Shown piece after piece: positions 13,791-21,119 of a stretch of DNA of 39,081 nt. How positions within the stretch are numbered: position 1 is the stretch's first letter; every line of letters begins with the position of its first letter. Source of the stretch: a virus; IMG/VR virus record IMGVR_UViG_3300027897_000003, positions 1 through 39,081 of that record, one strand, 5' to 3'. The position numbers were made by a program, and so were the translations under genes. The notes below the pieces were generated by a model. It worked only from the letters and a program-made list of their open reading frames with translations, was not told the origin of the DNA and ran no database searches.

Positions 13791-14057
13791 ATGGGCATGC
13801 GAGTCCTGCACGTGACCTCGGCGCTCGTGGAGCATCTCCTCACGCACGGCACGCGCTGCGCGCGACCGACAAACGCCCCACACGATCTCGAGATCCTTGA
13901 CGTCCGCTTCGACGCGGTCCGCGGCATGATCGACCTGATCGTCCGCTCGGGCTCGTGGGATGAGGTTCCGCTGCTCCCGGATCCTTCGGGGCGGCCGAAC
14001 GGATGGCTCGGCGACCGGCTTCAGGCGGTGGCCCTGAGCTTCGTCAGCTTCGTGTAG
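13791..14057 (+). CDS. hypothetical protein, last gene of the island
   Basis: An 88-residue protein; ATG 13791 follows GGAAGG at moderate distance, with ATG 13797 as alternative. It has short strands and helices (VLHVTSALVEHLLTHG, LEILDVRFDAVRGMIDLIV) and no known motif. It ends at the start of a 272-bp hairpin-rich non-coding stretch. Confidence 0.4.
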   Translation: MGMRVLHVTSALVEHLLTHGTRCARPTNAPHDLEILDVRFDAVRGMIDLIVRSGSWDEVPLLPDPSGRPNGWLGDRLQAVALSFVSFV

Positions 14058-14329
14058 CGGGCCAGCTGCTCGCCGGGCCCGGGCGCGCGGGGCCGCGGAC
14101 GGATCCGCGGCCCCGCGGCGCGTTCCGGCCGGCGCCGCGGGCCGCCCGGGGGGCCCGCGGCGCCCCGTGGCGGCCCCGGTGCGCGCTCCAGCCTGCGCCA
14201 GCGCGCCACGGCGCCCCGTGGCGGGCCGTTCGGTGAGGGTCTGGCCTCCGGTGCCTCCGTGGCCCGCGGGCCCCCCGGGCGGGCCGCGGGGCCCCCCCGG
14301 GGGCCGCCCCGGTCCGGGTTCCCGGGACA
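14058..14329. other. 272-bp extremely GC-rich hairpin cluster
   Basis: No gene is supported here. The stretch contains a 14-bp perfect stem (14086-14099 with 14104-14117) capped by the tetraloop CGGA, and a 13-bp perfect stem (14131-14143 with 14152-14164). It also has a direct repeat CGGCGCCCCGTGGCGG at 14158-14173 and 14209-14224, then G/C runs up to about 14310. It separates the small-gene island from the morphogenesis operon. Transcription barrier, processing site or packaging/recombination site are all possible. Confidence 0.7.
14086..14117 (+). terminator. strong hairpin with CGGA tetraloop
   Basis: A 14-bp perfect stem closes the four-base loop C-G-G-A at 14100-14103. It begins 29 bases after the 13791 gene's stop codon, as a terminator would, but lacks a U-tract. 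A GGA in a stable hairpin loop is also the preferred CsrA-type RNA target, which may matter given the CsrA-like gene at the left end. Confidence 0.45.
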
Positions 14330-14914
14330 ATGGAATCGACATGGCGGTGGGCGGGGGAGACTCTCCCGCTCGTGGATCCGCTCACCGCGTGGCCGACGAT
14401 CATCACGGCTGGGACGACCGTCAAGGTCCTCCGGTCGCATTCTGACTTCCCGGCCGGTTCCGGTTGGGCACTGCGCTTCTGGCTCGCGGGCCCGAACGTG
14501 ATCGACGGCGGCGTCGCTGGCGTCGCGGACGGCGACTCGTTCCTGATCACTCTGACCCCGGAGATCACCAAGAAGCTGGGCCCGGGGTCCTATCGCTGGC
14601 GCGAGATCGTGACGCTGGCCGGCGAGACCTTCGTGGCGGCCTCGGGGGTCCTTGAGGTCGAGGCCAACATCGCCGCGATGGGCGCTGGGGACATCCTGTC
14701 GTTCTACGAGCGATCGCTCGTGGTCGTCGAGGCGGCGATCTCCGGGCAGTTGGCGGACGATATGCAGTCCTACCAGATCGCGAACCGCACGGTCGCCCTG
14801 CTGAACCACAAGGAATTGTGGGCGCTGCACGCCAGCCTGACGGCCAAGATCGCCGCGCTGCGGGAGCCGACCGGCTTTGGGCGCACCATCGAGATGGAGA
14901 TCGTCCGGCCGTGA
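14330..14914 (+). CDS. head-tail connector, gpW-like C-terminus with extra N-terminal domain
   Basis: A 194-residue protein directly upstream of portal, the place of lambda gpW. The C-terminal ~80 residues (ILSFYERSLVVVEAAISG, DMQSYQIANRTVALLNHKE, LWALHASLTAKIAALR) have the helix / beta-hairpin / helix layout of gpW, the small protein that plugs the portal and prepares it for tail joining. The N-terminal ~110 residues form an all-beta domain (GTTVKVLRSHSDFP, WALRFWLAGP, SFLITLTPEITKKL, YRWREIVTLAG) with the look of a family fused to or preceding gpW in other phages. Lambda gpW is only 68 residues. Start ATG 14330 has a weak ribosome site. Bases 14371-14404 are repeated exactly at 35579-35612. 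Confidence 0.65.
   Translation: MESTWRWAGETLPLVDPLTAWPTIITAGTTVKVLRSHSDFPAGSGWALRFWLAGPNVIDGGVAGVADGDSFLITLTPEITKKLGPGSYRWREIVTLAGETFVAASGVLEVEANIAAMGAGDILSFYERSLVVVEAAISGQLADDMQSYQIANRTVALLNHKELWALHASLTAKIAALREPTGFGRTIEMEIVRP
14371..14404. repeat. 34-bp direct repeat, copy 1
   Basis: A perfect 34-base match to 35579-35612, about 21.2 kb away and read in the same codon phase, so both proteins contain VDPLTAWPTII. Copy 1 lies near the start of the gpW-like connector gene. A match this long is unlikely by chance; it may mark past recombination or a DNA site used for something else. Confidence 0.9.
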
Positions 14915-16521
14915 GCGCCCCGCGCCCGGCGCGCTCCGGAGAGCGGCATGTGCCGCTGCGCTACCGCGCCCGGCGGGCGTGGCTCGAGTTGACCGGGCAG
15001 TCCCGAGCGATCTACGAGGCGGCCGAGGCGCATCGGCTGCTGGCCGACTGGATCACCAGCCTCATGGCGGCCGACGACGAGGTCAAGGTCGGGATCGACA
15101 AGCTGCGCGCCCGCGCCCGGGACCTCGAGCGCAACAATTCGACGATCCGGAACTACCTGCGCATCACGGCGGTCCACGTGATCGGCGCCACTGGCATCCG
15201 GCTGCAGTCGCAGGTTCGGGACAACAGCGGCAAGCTGAACCGCTGGATCAACGACCGGCTCGAGGCCGGCTGGGCCGAGTGGTCGCGGCGCCCGACGGTG
15301 GATGGCCGGCACACGCTGTCCTCCTTCTCGCGGCTCCTGCTCAAGACGGTCTGCCGCGACGGCGAGGCGTTCGTGCGGCTGTGGCGCGGCTTCGAGGGCA
15401 ATCGGTTCCGCTTCGCGCTCGAGGCCATCGACCCCGACCTGATCGAGTCCGGCTACTCGCGGCGCGCAACGGGCGGCGGGAACGAGATCGTCATGTCCGT
15501 GGAGGTCGACGCTCTCGGGGCCCCGGTGGCCTACCACGTGCGCCGCGATCGCCTGAGCGCCGGCCGGGAGCGGATCCCGGCGGACCAGATCATCCACCTG
15601 TACGACCCGGACCGGATCAACCAGACCCGCGGCGTGACGTGGATGACCTCCGTCATGGTGCCGATCCGGCAGTTGGGCGGCTACATCGAGTCGGAGTTGG
15701 TGGCGGCGCGGATCAGCGCGGCGAAGATGGGCTTCTTCCAGCGGGTCAAGGACGCGATGGGTCCCGGGGCGCTGGATTCGGGTAGCGGCTCGCTCTCGGC
15801 CGAGGCCAGCCCGGGCAGCTTTGGGGTCCTGCCGGACGGATACGAAGTGGCGACGTGGAATCCGGATCACCCGGCCGCGGCCTTCGGCGCCTTCCTCAAG
15901 GAGGCGAAGCGGGATGTGGCCAACGGGCTCGGGGTGTCGGCGAACGTCCTGACCGCCGACCTCGAGAACGTGAACTACTCGAGCATGCGGGCGGGCATCC
16001 TGCTGGACCGTGACGTCTGGCGGGTGCTGCAGTCGTGGTGGATCGATGCGTTCCTGTGGCCGGTCTACAGCGAGTGGTTGAACCTGTCGCTCCTGTCCGG
16101 TGCGGTGGCGCTCGACTCGCGGGACTTCCGGCGCTTCCTCGCGGCGCGCTGGGTGCCGCGGGGCTGGGCGTGGGTGGATCCGCAGAAGGACGTCAATGCG
16201 ACCCGGGACGCGATCTCGGCCGGGCTGATCTCGCGGCGAATCGCTCTGGCCGAGCAGGGCCTCGACCTCGAGGACGTGTTCGAGCAGTTGGCCGAGGAGG
16301 AGCGGCTGGCCACCGAGTACGGCATCGACGTGGATCCGCGCCCGGCAGCGGGCGCAACGCCGGCCTCTGCGCCGGCAGACGAGCCGGCGTCCGACGAGTC
16401 CGACGAGGTGGCGGACGACGAGGAACGCTCGGCCGAGGCCGGGGGCCGCGCCACGCGCGGTCCCGGCCACAACGGCGGTTCCCGGGAGAGAGGAATCGCG
16501 CTCGGGGGCCGGCGGTTCTAG
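14911..16521 (+). CDS. portal protein (lambda GpB family)
   Basis: A 536-residue protein starting at GTG 14911, overlapping the connector stop by 4 bases. Recognisable GpB-type segments are RARARDLERNNSTIRNYLRI, HVIGATGIRLQ, FSRLLLKTVCRDGEAFVRLW, ALEAIDPDLIE, IPADQIIHLYDPDRINQTRG and GVSANVLTADLENVNYSSMR, ending with the typical acidic/Ser-Ala tail. Length matches lambda portal (533). It forms the dodecameric ring at the capsid vertex through which terminase loads DNA. Confidence 0.93.
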   Translation: MSAPRPARSGERHVPLRYRARRAWLELTGQSRAIYEAAEAHRLLADWITSLMAADDEVKVGIDKLRARARDLERNNSTIRNYLRITAVHVIGATGIRLQSQVRDNSGKLNRWINDRLEAGWAEWSRRPTVDGRHTLSSFSRLLLKTVCRDGEAFVRLWRGFEGNRFRFALEAIDPDLIESGYSRRATGGGNEIVMSVEVDALGAPVAYHVRRDRLSAGRERIPADQIIHLYDPDRINQTRGVTWMTSVMVPIRQLGGYIESELVAARISAAKMGFFQRVKDAMGPGALDSGSGSLSAEASPGSFGVLPDGYEVATWNPDHPAAAFGAFLKEAKRDVANGLGVSANVLTADLENVNYSSMRAGILLDRDVWRVLQSWWIDAFLWPVYSEWLNLSLLSGAVALDSRDFRRFLAARWVPRGWAWVDPQKDVNATRDAISAGLISRRIALAEQGLDLEDVFEQLAEEERLATEYGIDVDPRPAAGATPASAPADEPASDESDEVADDEERSAEAGGRATRGPGHNGGSRERGIALGGRRF

Positions 16522-16543
16522 GTTTCCGGCGGGAGGACGTGGC

Positions 16544-18529
16544 ATGAAGCGTCGACTGACGGACGTGGGCTCGCTGCCGGAGCAGTTCCGGTGCTTCGCG
16601 CTCGAGGCGCGGAAGCGTGACCGGGCTGCAAACGGCCCGGCGGACGAGGCCGACACCTACGAGATCGCGATCTCGAGCGAGACCGAGGTGGAGCGCTGGT
16701 TCGGCATCGAGGTCCTCGACCATTCCAAGGTGGCGGTCGATCTGTCCCGAATGAAGAACGGGGCGGCGGTGCTGGTCGACCACTACGGCGATCAGGTGGG
16801 CGTGGTCGAGTCGGCGCGGCTGGACGAGGACCGGGTGCTGCGCGGGGTGATCCGCTTCTCGCGCGGCGAGCGCGGGCGCGAGGTCGAGCAGGATGTGGCC
16901 GACGGGATCCGCCGGCACATCTCGGTCGGCTACTTCGTCAAGAAGGCCAAGCGGGTGGAGTCCCGCGAGGTGGGCAAGGACGGGGACGGCAATCCGATCC
17001 TCGTCGACGTGTGGAAGGTCACGCGCTGGCAGCCCGCCGAGGTCAGCATCGTCAGTGTGCCGGCGGACACCAGCGTGGGGGTCGGTCGGTCGGAGCGCGC
17101 GGGAGGCGTGGAGCATCCCGTCGAACTCGAAAGCGACGGCGAGCCCGTCGAGGAGGTCAGGAGCATGAAGCTGAAGAGGGTCCGCGACGCGAGCGGGGCC
17201 GTGATCGAGGTCGACGAGTCCGATCCGCGTCCCGCGGTCACCGAGGAGCGCTCGGCCGAGGTGCTGCAGGCGGCCGAGGAGAAGCGGGGCGAGTCCATCC
17301 GGGCGATGTGCGCGGCCAACGGTCTCGACGACCGGACGGCGGCCGGCTTCATCGCCTCGTCGCTGTCGGAGGCCGAGGTCTCGGCGCGCGTCATCGAGGC
17401 GCGCAAGACGGTGGGTTCGGGGCAGCCGCGGAACGAGACGGTGACCGGGCACCCGACGCGGGACCTGCGCCGGTACTCGTTCCATCGGGCGCTGCGCCAG
17501 AAGGTGGCCGAGATGGAGGGGCGCGGCAAGTTCGACGGCCTCGAGGGCGAGGTGGACGCCGAGCTGTCGCGGCACTGGCCGGAGTCGCTCAAGCGGCAGG
17601 GCGGGATCCTCGCGCCGTACTCGACGCGTACGCTCGACTCCCTGACGCTGACCAAGGGCACCGAGACGGTGTTCGAGGAAGCCGGCGACATGATCGAACT
17701 CCTGCGTCCGAAGGCGCGGGTGATCGAGGCGGGGGCGACGGTGCTGACGGGTCTGACCGGCCCGGTGGCGTTCCCGAAGCAGTCCGCGGGGGCGACGGTC
17801 TACTGGGTGCCGGAGAACCCGTCGACGGACGTGGCGGACGGCGACCCGACGCTGGGGCTGGCGCTGATCAGCCCGAAGACGCTGCAGGCGAACATCCCGT
17901 ACACGCGGCAGCTGCTGATGCAGTCGAGCCTCGACATCGAGGGCTGGCTGCGGAACGAGCTTTCCGTGGCGCACGGGCTGGCCATCGACCGGGCGGCGAT
18001 CCACGGTCGTGGCAACAACGGGGAGCCGACGGGCATCTACGCGGCGAGCGGTGTCAACGCCAAGGACTTCTCGTCCGCGGTGCCGGCACTGGCCACGCTG
18101 ATGAGCATGGTGTCGGCGATCTCGGACAAGAACGCCGACCTCGGCACGATGCGGTGGCTGACCACGCCGCTGATGGCGGCGGCGCTGCGCACCTCGCTCG
18201 AGTTCCCCGCGGCGGCGATGCCGCAGGGCGGGACGCTCTGGCAGGGGCCGCTGGCGCTGGGCACGATGCTCGGCTACGGCGCGGCGTCGTCGACGCAGGT
18301 CTCGAAGGTCATGTCGGCCTCGCAGCCGACGGGCGGGACCTCGCACGGCATCGTGTTCGGGAACTGGGCCGACATGATCATCGCGCTGTTCGGCGCGCTG
18401 GAGTTCGTGATCGACCCGTTCACGAAGAAGAAGAAGGGCATCATCGAGATCACGACCGTGCAGTTCGCGGACGTCCTGCTGCGGCACGGCGAGTCGTTCT
18501 CGAAGGGCACGGCCGCGGCGATCGCGTAA
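16544..18529 (+). CDS. fused prohead protease and HK97-fold major capsid protein
   Basis: A 661-residue fusion starting at ATG 16544 after GGGAGGACG. Residues ~1-200 are an HK97-type (S78) maturation protease: ETEVERWFGIEVLDHS, VLVDHYGDQVGVV with His80, RRHISVGYFVKK with Ser127, and QPAEVSIVSVPAD. Residues ~208-345 are a charged helical scaffold/delta region. From ~350 comes the major capsid protein: GGILAPYSTR, VIEAGATVLTGLTGPVAFPK, LMQSSLDIEGWLRNELS, GNNGEPTGIY and the end FADVLLRHGESFSKGT. Protease-capsid fusions are known in other siphoviruses; self-cleavage releases the capsid protein. An in-frame ATG at 17165 behind AGGAGG may start a second, protease-free product of 454 residues. Confidence 0.92.
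   Translation: MKRRLTDVGSLPEQFRCFALEARKRDRAANGPADEADTYEIAISSETEVERWFGIEVLDHSKVAVDLSRMKNGAAVLVDHYGDQVGVVESARLDEDRVLRGVIRFSRGERGREVEQDVADGIRRHISVGYFVKKAKRVESREVGKDGDGNPILVDVWKVTRWQPAEVSIVSVPADTSVGVGRSERAGGVEHPVELESDGEPVEEVRSMKLKRVRDASGAVIEVDESDPRPAVTEERSAEVLQAAEEKRGESIRAMCAANGLDDRTAAGFIASSLSEAEVSARVIEARKTVGSGQPRNETVTGHPTRDLRRYSFHRALRQKVAEMEGRGKFDGLEGEVDAELSRHWPESLKRQGGILAPYSTRTLDSLTLTKGTETVFEEAGDMIELLRPKARVIEAGATVLTGLTGPVAFPKQSAGATVYWVPENPSTDVADGDPTLGLALISPKTLQANIPYTRQLLMQSSLDIEGWLRNELSVAHGLAIDRAAIHGRGNNGEPTGIYAASGVNAKDFSSAVPALATLMSMVSAISDKNADLGTMRWLTTPLMAAALRTSLEFPAAAMPQGGTLWQGPLALGTMLGYGAASSTQVSKVMSASQPTGGTSHGIVFGNWADMIIALFGALEFVIDPFTKKKKGIIEITTVQFADVLLRHGESFSKGTAAAIA
17165..18529 (+). CDS. 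possible internally initiated scaffold-capsid product
   Basis: Within the protease-capsid gene an in-frame ATG at 17165 begins MKLKRVRDASGAVIEVDE, exactly at the protease/scaffold boundary. It is preceded by AGGAGG (17150-17155) and AGGAG (17159-17163). This would yield a 454-residue scaffold-capsid protein without protease, allowing capsid subunits to outnumber protease as assembly needs. Nested starts of this sort are known for lambda C/Nu3. Supported by sequence only; the fusion alone could also suffice. Confidence 0.45.
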   Translation: MKLKRVRDASGAVIEVDESDPRPAVTEERSAEVLQAAEEKRGESIRAMCAANGLDDRTAAGFIASSLSEAEVSARVIEARKTVGSGQPRNETVTGHPTRDLRRYSFHRALRQKVAEMEGRGKFDGLEGEVDAELSRHWPESLKRQGGILAPYSTRTLDSLTLTKGTETVFEEAGDMIELLRPKARVIEAGATVLTGLTGPVAFPKQSAGATVYWVPENPSTDVADGDPTLGLALISPKTLQANIPYTRQLLMQSSLDIEGWLRNELSVAHGLAIDRAAIHGRGNNGEPTGIYAASGVNAKDFSSAVPALATLMSMVSAISDKNADLGTMRWLTTPLMAAALRTSLEFPAAAMPQGGTLWQGPLALGTMLGYGAASSTQVSKVMSASQPTGGTSHGIVFGNWADMIIALFGALEFVIDPFTKKKKGIIEITTVQFADVLLRHGESFSKGTAAAIA

Positions 18530-18550
18530 GCCGCGCCGGCGGCAGGCTGT

Positions 18551-18574
18551 GGCGGGCCCTTCGGTGGGCCCGCC
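18551..18574 (+). terminator. hairpin after the capsid gene
   Basis: GGCGGGCCC (18551-18559) pairs with GGGCCCGCC (18566-18574) around TTCGGT, a stable UUCG-type loop. It begins 21 bases after the capsid stop codon. No U-tract follows, so it may act as a partial terminator or as a 3' stabiliser of the capsid mRNA. Confidence 0.5.
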
Positions 18575-18624
18575 CAAGCCAACGGAACGATTCTCGGTCT
18601 GGCGACAGGATGTGGGGGTTGAGC

Positions 18625-18933
18625 ATGTGGGTGAAGGCTCTTGCTGGATTCTGCATCGGCGCTGGCGTCGACGTGGCGCCCGGGCAGGTGTTCGAGGCAG
18701 AGGATGCCCGGGCTCGCGAGTGGATCGCAGTCGGGCATGTCGAGGCGTGCGCGGCGCCGGCTGTGGCCAAGCCGGCCCGCGAGATGGAGTCGGACGCGGC
18801 GGACGCCGGGTCCGATGGTGAGTCGTCGCAGGCGCATCCGGATGGCGAGTCCGGGACGCTGGACGGCGGGGATCCGCGCCCACTGAACCGCGAGCCGGCG
18901 CCGGCCGCTGGTCGGAGGCGCAACGCCGGCTGA
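18625..18933 (+). CDS. small head-region protein
   Basis: A 102-residue protein. I chose ATG 18625 because TGGGGGT precedes it at a good distance; in-frame ATG 18610 lacks a site. MWVKALAGFCIGAGVDVAPGQVFE and REWIAVGHVEAC match a small phage family (short beta barrel: V..L..F..G.G..V.PG.V.E.....A..LI..G.AE) found just after capsid genes. The second half is acidic, Asp/Ser/Pro-rich and likely disordered. It may be a capsid accessory or a head-completion factor. Confidence 0.5.
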   Translation: MWVKALAGFCIGAGVDVAPGQVFEAEDARAREWIAVGHVEACAAPAVAKPAREMESDAADAGSDGESSQAHPDGESGTLDGGDPRPLNREPAPAAGRRRNAG

Positions 18934-18952
18934 TGCCGGAGGAGGGGACTGC

Positions 18953-19336
18953 ATGTCGCCGTCGCTCGTCAATGCCGTCCAGAATCAGGCGCAGATCAGC
19001 CTGCTGGACCCGATCAACAAGACCGCCACCTACCAGACGGCCAACGGGGTGGACATCTCCGAGTACGAGGGCCAGATCGCGGTCACGACCCACGTGGGCG
19101 TCGTGGCCGGGACGGGCTCCCTGATCGTCACGGTCGAGACCTCGGACGCGTCGGACTTCTCCTCGGGGAACGTGGTGGTGGGGACCTTCGCCACGATCAC
19201 GGCCTCGAGCAACCACCAGCGTGTGTTCGTCGACACGAACGCCTGCAAGCGCTACCTGCGCGTGGTCGGGACGATCGCCGGGATCACCGGCGCGGTCGTC
19301 GGCCACCTGCTGACCGGCGTCAAGCAGGTCCAGTAG
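18953..19336 (+). CDS. putative capsid decoration / structural protein
   Basis: A 127-residue, Thr/Val/Ser-rich all-beta protein starting at ATG 18953 after GGAGGAGGGG. The pattern NGVDISEYEGQIAVTTHVGV, LIVTVETSDASDFSS, TITASSNHQRVFVDTNACKRYLRVVGT resembles a jelly-roll-like family placed after major capsid in many siphoviruses (D.S.YEG.I........V.I..S.D......V.....RY.R...). Likely virion component; exact role inferred from position. Confidence 0.6.
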   Translation: MSPSLVNAVQNQAQISLLDPINKTATYQTANGVDISEYEGQIAVTTHVGVVAGTGSLIVTVETSDASDFSSGNVVVGTFATITASSNHQRVFVDTNACKRYLRVVGTIAGITGAVVGHLLTGVKQVQ

Positions 19337-19340
19337 CACC

Positions 19341-19646
19341 ATGACCATCTCAGGGACCTCGCACATCGACGCCATGCTGCGGCGAGGCGGGGTCCCTGTC
19401 AGTCTGATCCACGACGGGGAGCTGCAGGAAGCGAACGGCATCGTCGACACGCAGGACGAGGATCTCCTGTCCGGCGAGGCGGCGAGGTTCGCCGGCAAGG
19501 TCATCGCCGTCGTCGTCAGGACGGGCGTCCTCGTGGGGCTCGGGGAAGGCTCGCTCCTGACGGTCGACGGCGCGGACTACACGGTCATCTCTGCTCACCA
19601 GCAGGACGACGGGGCTCTGTCCCGAGTCCTGTGCGCGAGGACCTGA
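19341..19646 (+). CDS. head-tail joining / head closure protein
   Basis: A 101-residue protein starting at ATG 19341, five bases after the previous stop. Sequence such as MLRRGGVPVSLIHDGE, GEAARFAGKVIAVVVRTG and GSLLTVDGADYTVISAHQQDDG fits the small beta-barrel head-closure proteins (lambda gpFII type, about 110 residues), where TVDG..Y.V......DDG...V.L is typical. It lies between capsid accessory genes and the tail terminator, the expected slot. It shares its stop with the next start (TGATG). Confidence 0.65.
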   Translation: MTISGTSHIDAMLRRGGVPVSLIHDGELQEANGIVDTQDEDLLSGEAARFAGKVIAVVVRTGVLVGLGEGSLLTVDGADYTVISAHQQDDGALSRVLCART

Positions 19647-20098
19647 TGGCGGTCCCGGAGGCGCTGGAGAATCAACAGCTCACCGCGCTGCTCGAGATCC
19701 TCGAGGGTATCGGCGTGCCGGCCGACTCGTGGCTCACGGAGCCGGATGTCCTCGAGGGTGTGCCGGGCGATGCGGTCCCGAGCGTGGCCACGACGCCGGT
19801 TGTCTACCTCCAGCATCTGCGGACCGATCAGGCTCCGGCCGAGGCCGGGACCTCCTCGCACTACTGGAGGGCGCACTTCAAGGTGTGGCTCATGGCGAAG
19901 ACGCCGAGGATCGTCGTCAGTCTCAAGGCCGACGTGCTGCGGGCGCTCTTTGCCGCAGAGGACTCTCTGACGACGTCTTTTGGGCAGCCCGCCTATGCCG
20001 ATTCCTTCGCGCATCGCGACGACATGAGCAGCGCGGGGACCGCCGTCGGCGAGCTGACCATCTACCTCGACTTCGAGATGTCCCACACCGCTCCCTGA
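19646..20098 (+). CDS. tail terminator-like protein
   Basis: A 150-residue protein; I chose ATG 19646 (TGATG), with GTG 19631 possible. The fold suggested by LENQQLTALLEILEGIGV, HYWRAHFKVWLMAKTPRIVVSLKADVLRALFAAEDSL and VGELTIYLDFEMSHTA (helix, strands, helix, strands, ending in a dimer-like strand) matches lambda gpU / minor tail proteins that cap the tail tube before head joining. Position right before the tail-tube gene supports this. Confidence 0.65.
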   Translation: MAVPEALENQQLTALLEILEGIGVPADSWLTEPDVLEGVPGDAVPSVATTPVVYLQHLRTDQAPAEAGTSSHYWRAHFKVWLMAKTPRIVVSLKADVLRALFAAEDSLTTSFGQPAYADSFAHRDDMSSAGTAVGELTIYLDFEMSHTAP

Positions 20099-20117
20099 GC
20101 GGAGGAGGAGCTGAATC

Positions 20118-21107
20118 ATGCCGGGCCTCGGCCACAAGAGCTACATCCAGTTCGGCCCCGCGGAGTCGCCCTACGGGACCTTCCGCACGCCGACGCAGAA
20201 GCTCGAGATCATCTCGTGGAGCGTGAATCCCGTTGTGGGCACCATCCCGGACGGGTCGCTCCATTCCGCGGTCTCGCGCCGGGCGCTGTATCAGGGCGGG
20301 CGGCTGGTCAAGGGGACGTTCCTCGTCAGGCTCAACTACGAGGGCCTGCTGGAGCTGCTCCGCGCCTCGTGGGGATCGGGCAGCTCGGTCGTGGTCGAGA
20401 CCGGCGTCCGGGACCACACCTTCGTCGAGGCGTCGGCTCTCGGCGGCTACTCCTTCGAGGTCTGCATGGGGGACATCCCGACCTCGAAGGTCCAGCGCTT
20501 TGTCGGCTGCAAGGTCTCCGGCCTGACCATCCGGGGGACTGCCGGGACCGGTAACGATGCGATGCTGCAGGCGGAGTTCTCCATCGTCGGCAAGACCTAC
20601 ACGACCGACGAGACGCCGACCGCGGCCCTGTCCTTCCCCGCGCTCCTGCCGGTGCTGTTCCATCAGGCGGTGACGACCGACGACGGGACGACCGACACTC
20701 CGGCGGACAACCGGCTGCGATCCTTCGAGGTCTCGCTGGAGAATCCGCTCGCCGAGGACCGTTTCTACCTCGGCTCGCTGGACATCGACGAGCCGCTGCG
20801 CACCGACTTCCTCGCGGCCCGCTGGCGCTTCACGCAGGAGTTCCGCACGAAGACGGCGCTCGACGCGGCGAAGGCGTTCACCGTCGGCTCGCCGCTGCTC
20901 CTGTTCCGGCACCCGACTCTGATCGGGGCGGCGAGCTACCGGGAGTTCGAGCTGTCCTCGGGGCAGGCGAACCTCATCGAATGCTCGGCTCCGGTGGATG
21001 GCTACGGGATCCTCATCATGACGACGGTCTGGGAGGCGTTCTACTACGCGACCGACCTGTCCGCGCTGCTCTGCCGCGTCCGCAACACCGAGGCGGCGCT
21101 CTCCTAG
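20118..21107 (+). CDS. major tail tube protein
   Basis: A 329-residue, beta-rich protein starting at ATG 20118 behind CGGAGGAGGAG. Features typical of tail-tube proteins: KSYIQFGPAESPYGTF, the central GTFLVRLNYEGLLELLRASWG, YSFEVCMGDIPTSKVQRFVGCKVSGLTI, FSIVG, then LRSFEVSLENPL and a C-terminal Ig-like or second barrel region. It polymerises as hexameric rings around the tape measure. Larger than lambda gpV (246), comparable with other siphovirus tubes that have two barrel units. Confidence 0.78.
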   Translation: MPGLGHKSYIQFGPAESPYGTFRTPTQKLEIISWSVNPVVGTIPDGSLHSAVSRRALYQGGRLVKGTFLVRLNYEGLLELLRASWGSGSSVVVETGVRDHTFVEASALGGYSFEVCMGDIPTSKVQRFVGCKVSGLTIRGTAGTGNDAMLQAEFSIVGKTYTTDETPTAALSFPALLPVLFHQAVTTDDGTTDTPADNRLRSFEVSLENPLAEDRFYLGSLDIDEPLRTDFLAARWRFTQEFRTKTALDAAKAFTVGSPLLLFRHPTLIGAASYREFELSSGQANLIECSAPVDGYGILIMTTVWEAFYYATDLSALLCRVRNTEAALS

Positions 21108-21119
21108 GAGGAGTACATC

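Noticed and set aside
16193-19504. Very long minus-strand open frame of about 1100 codons opposite portal, capsid and head genes
   Set aside because: It lies antisense to well-recognised structural genes, its translation is Arg/Pro/Ala-rich low complexity, and high GC content makes long antisense frames common.
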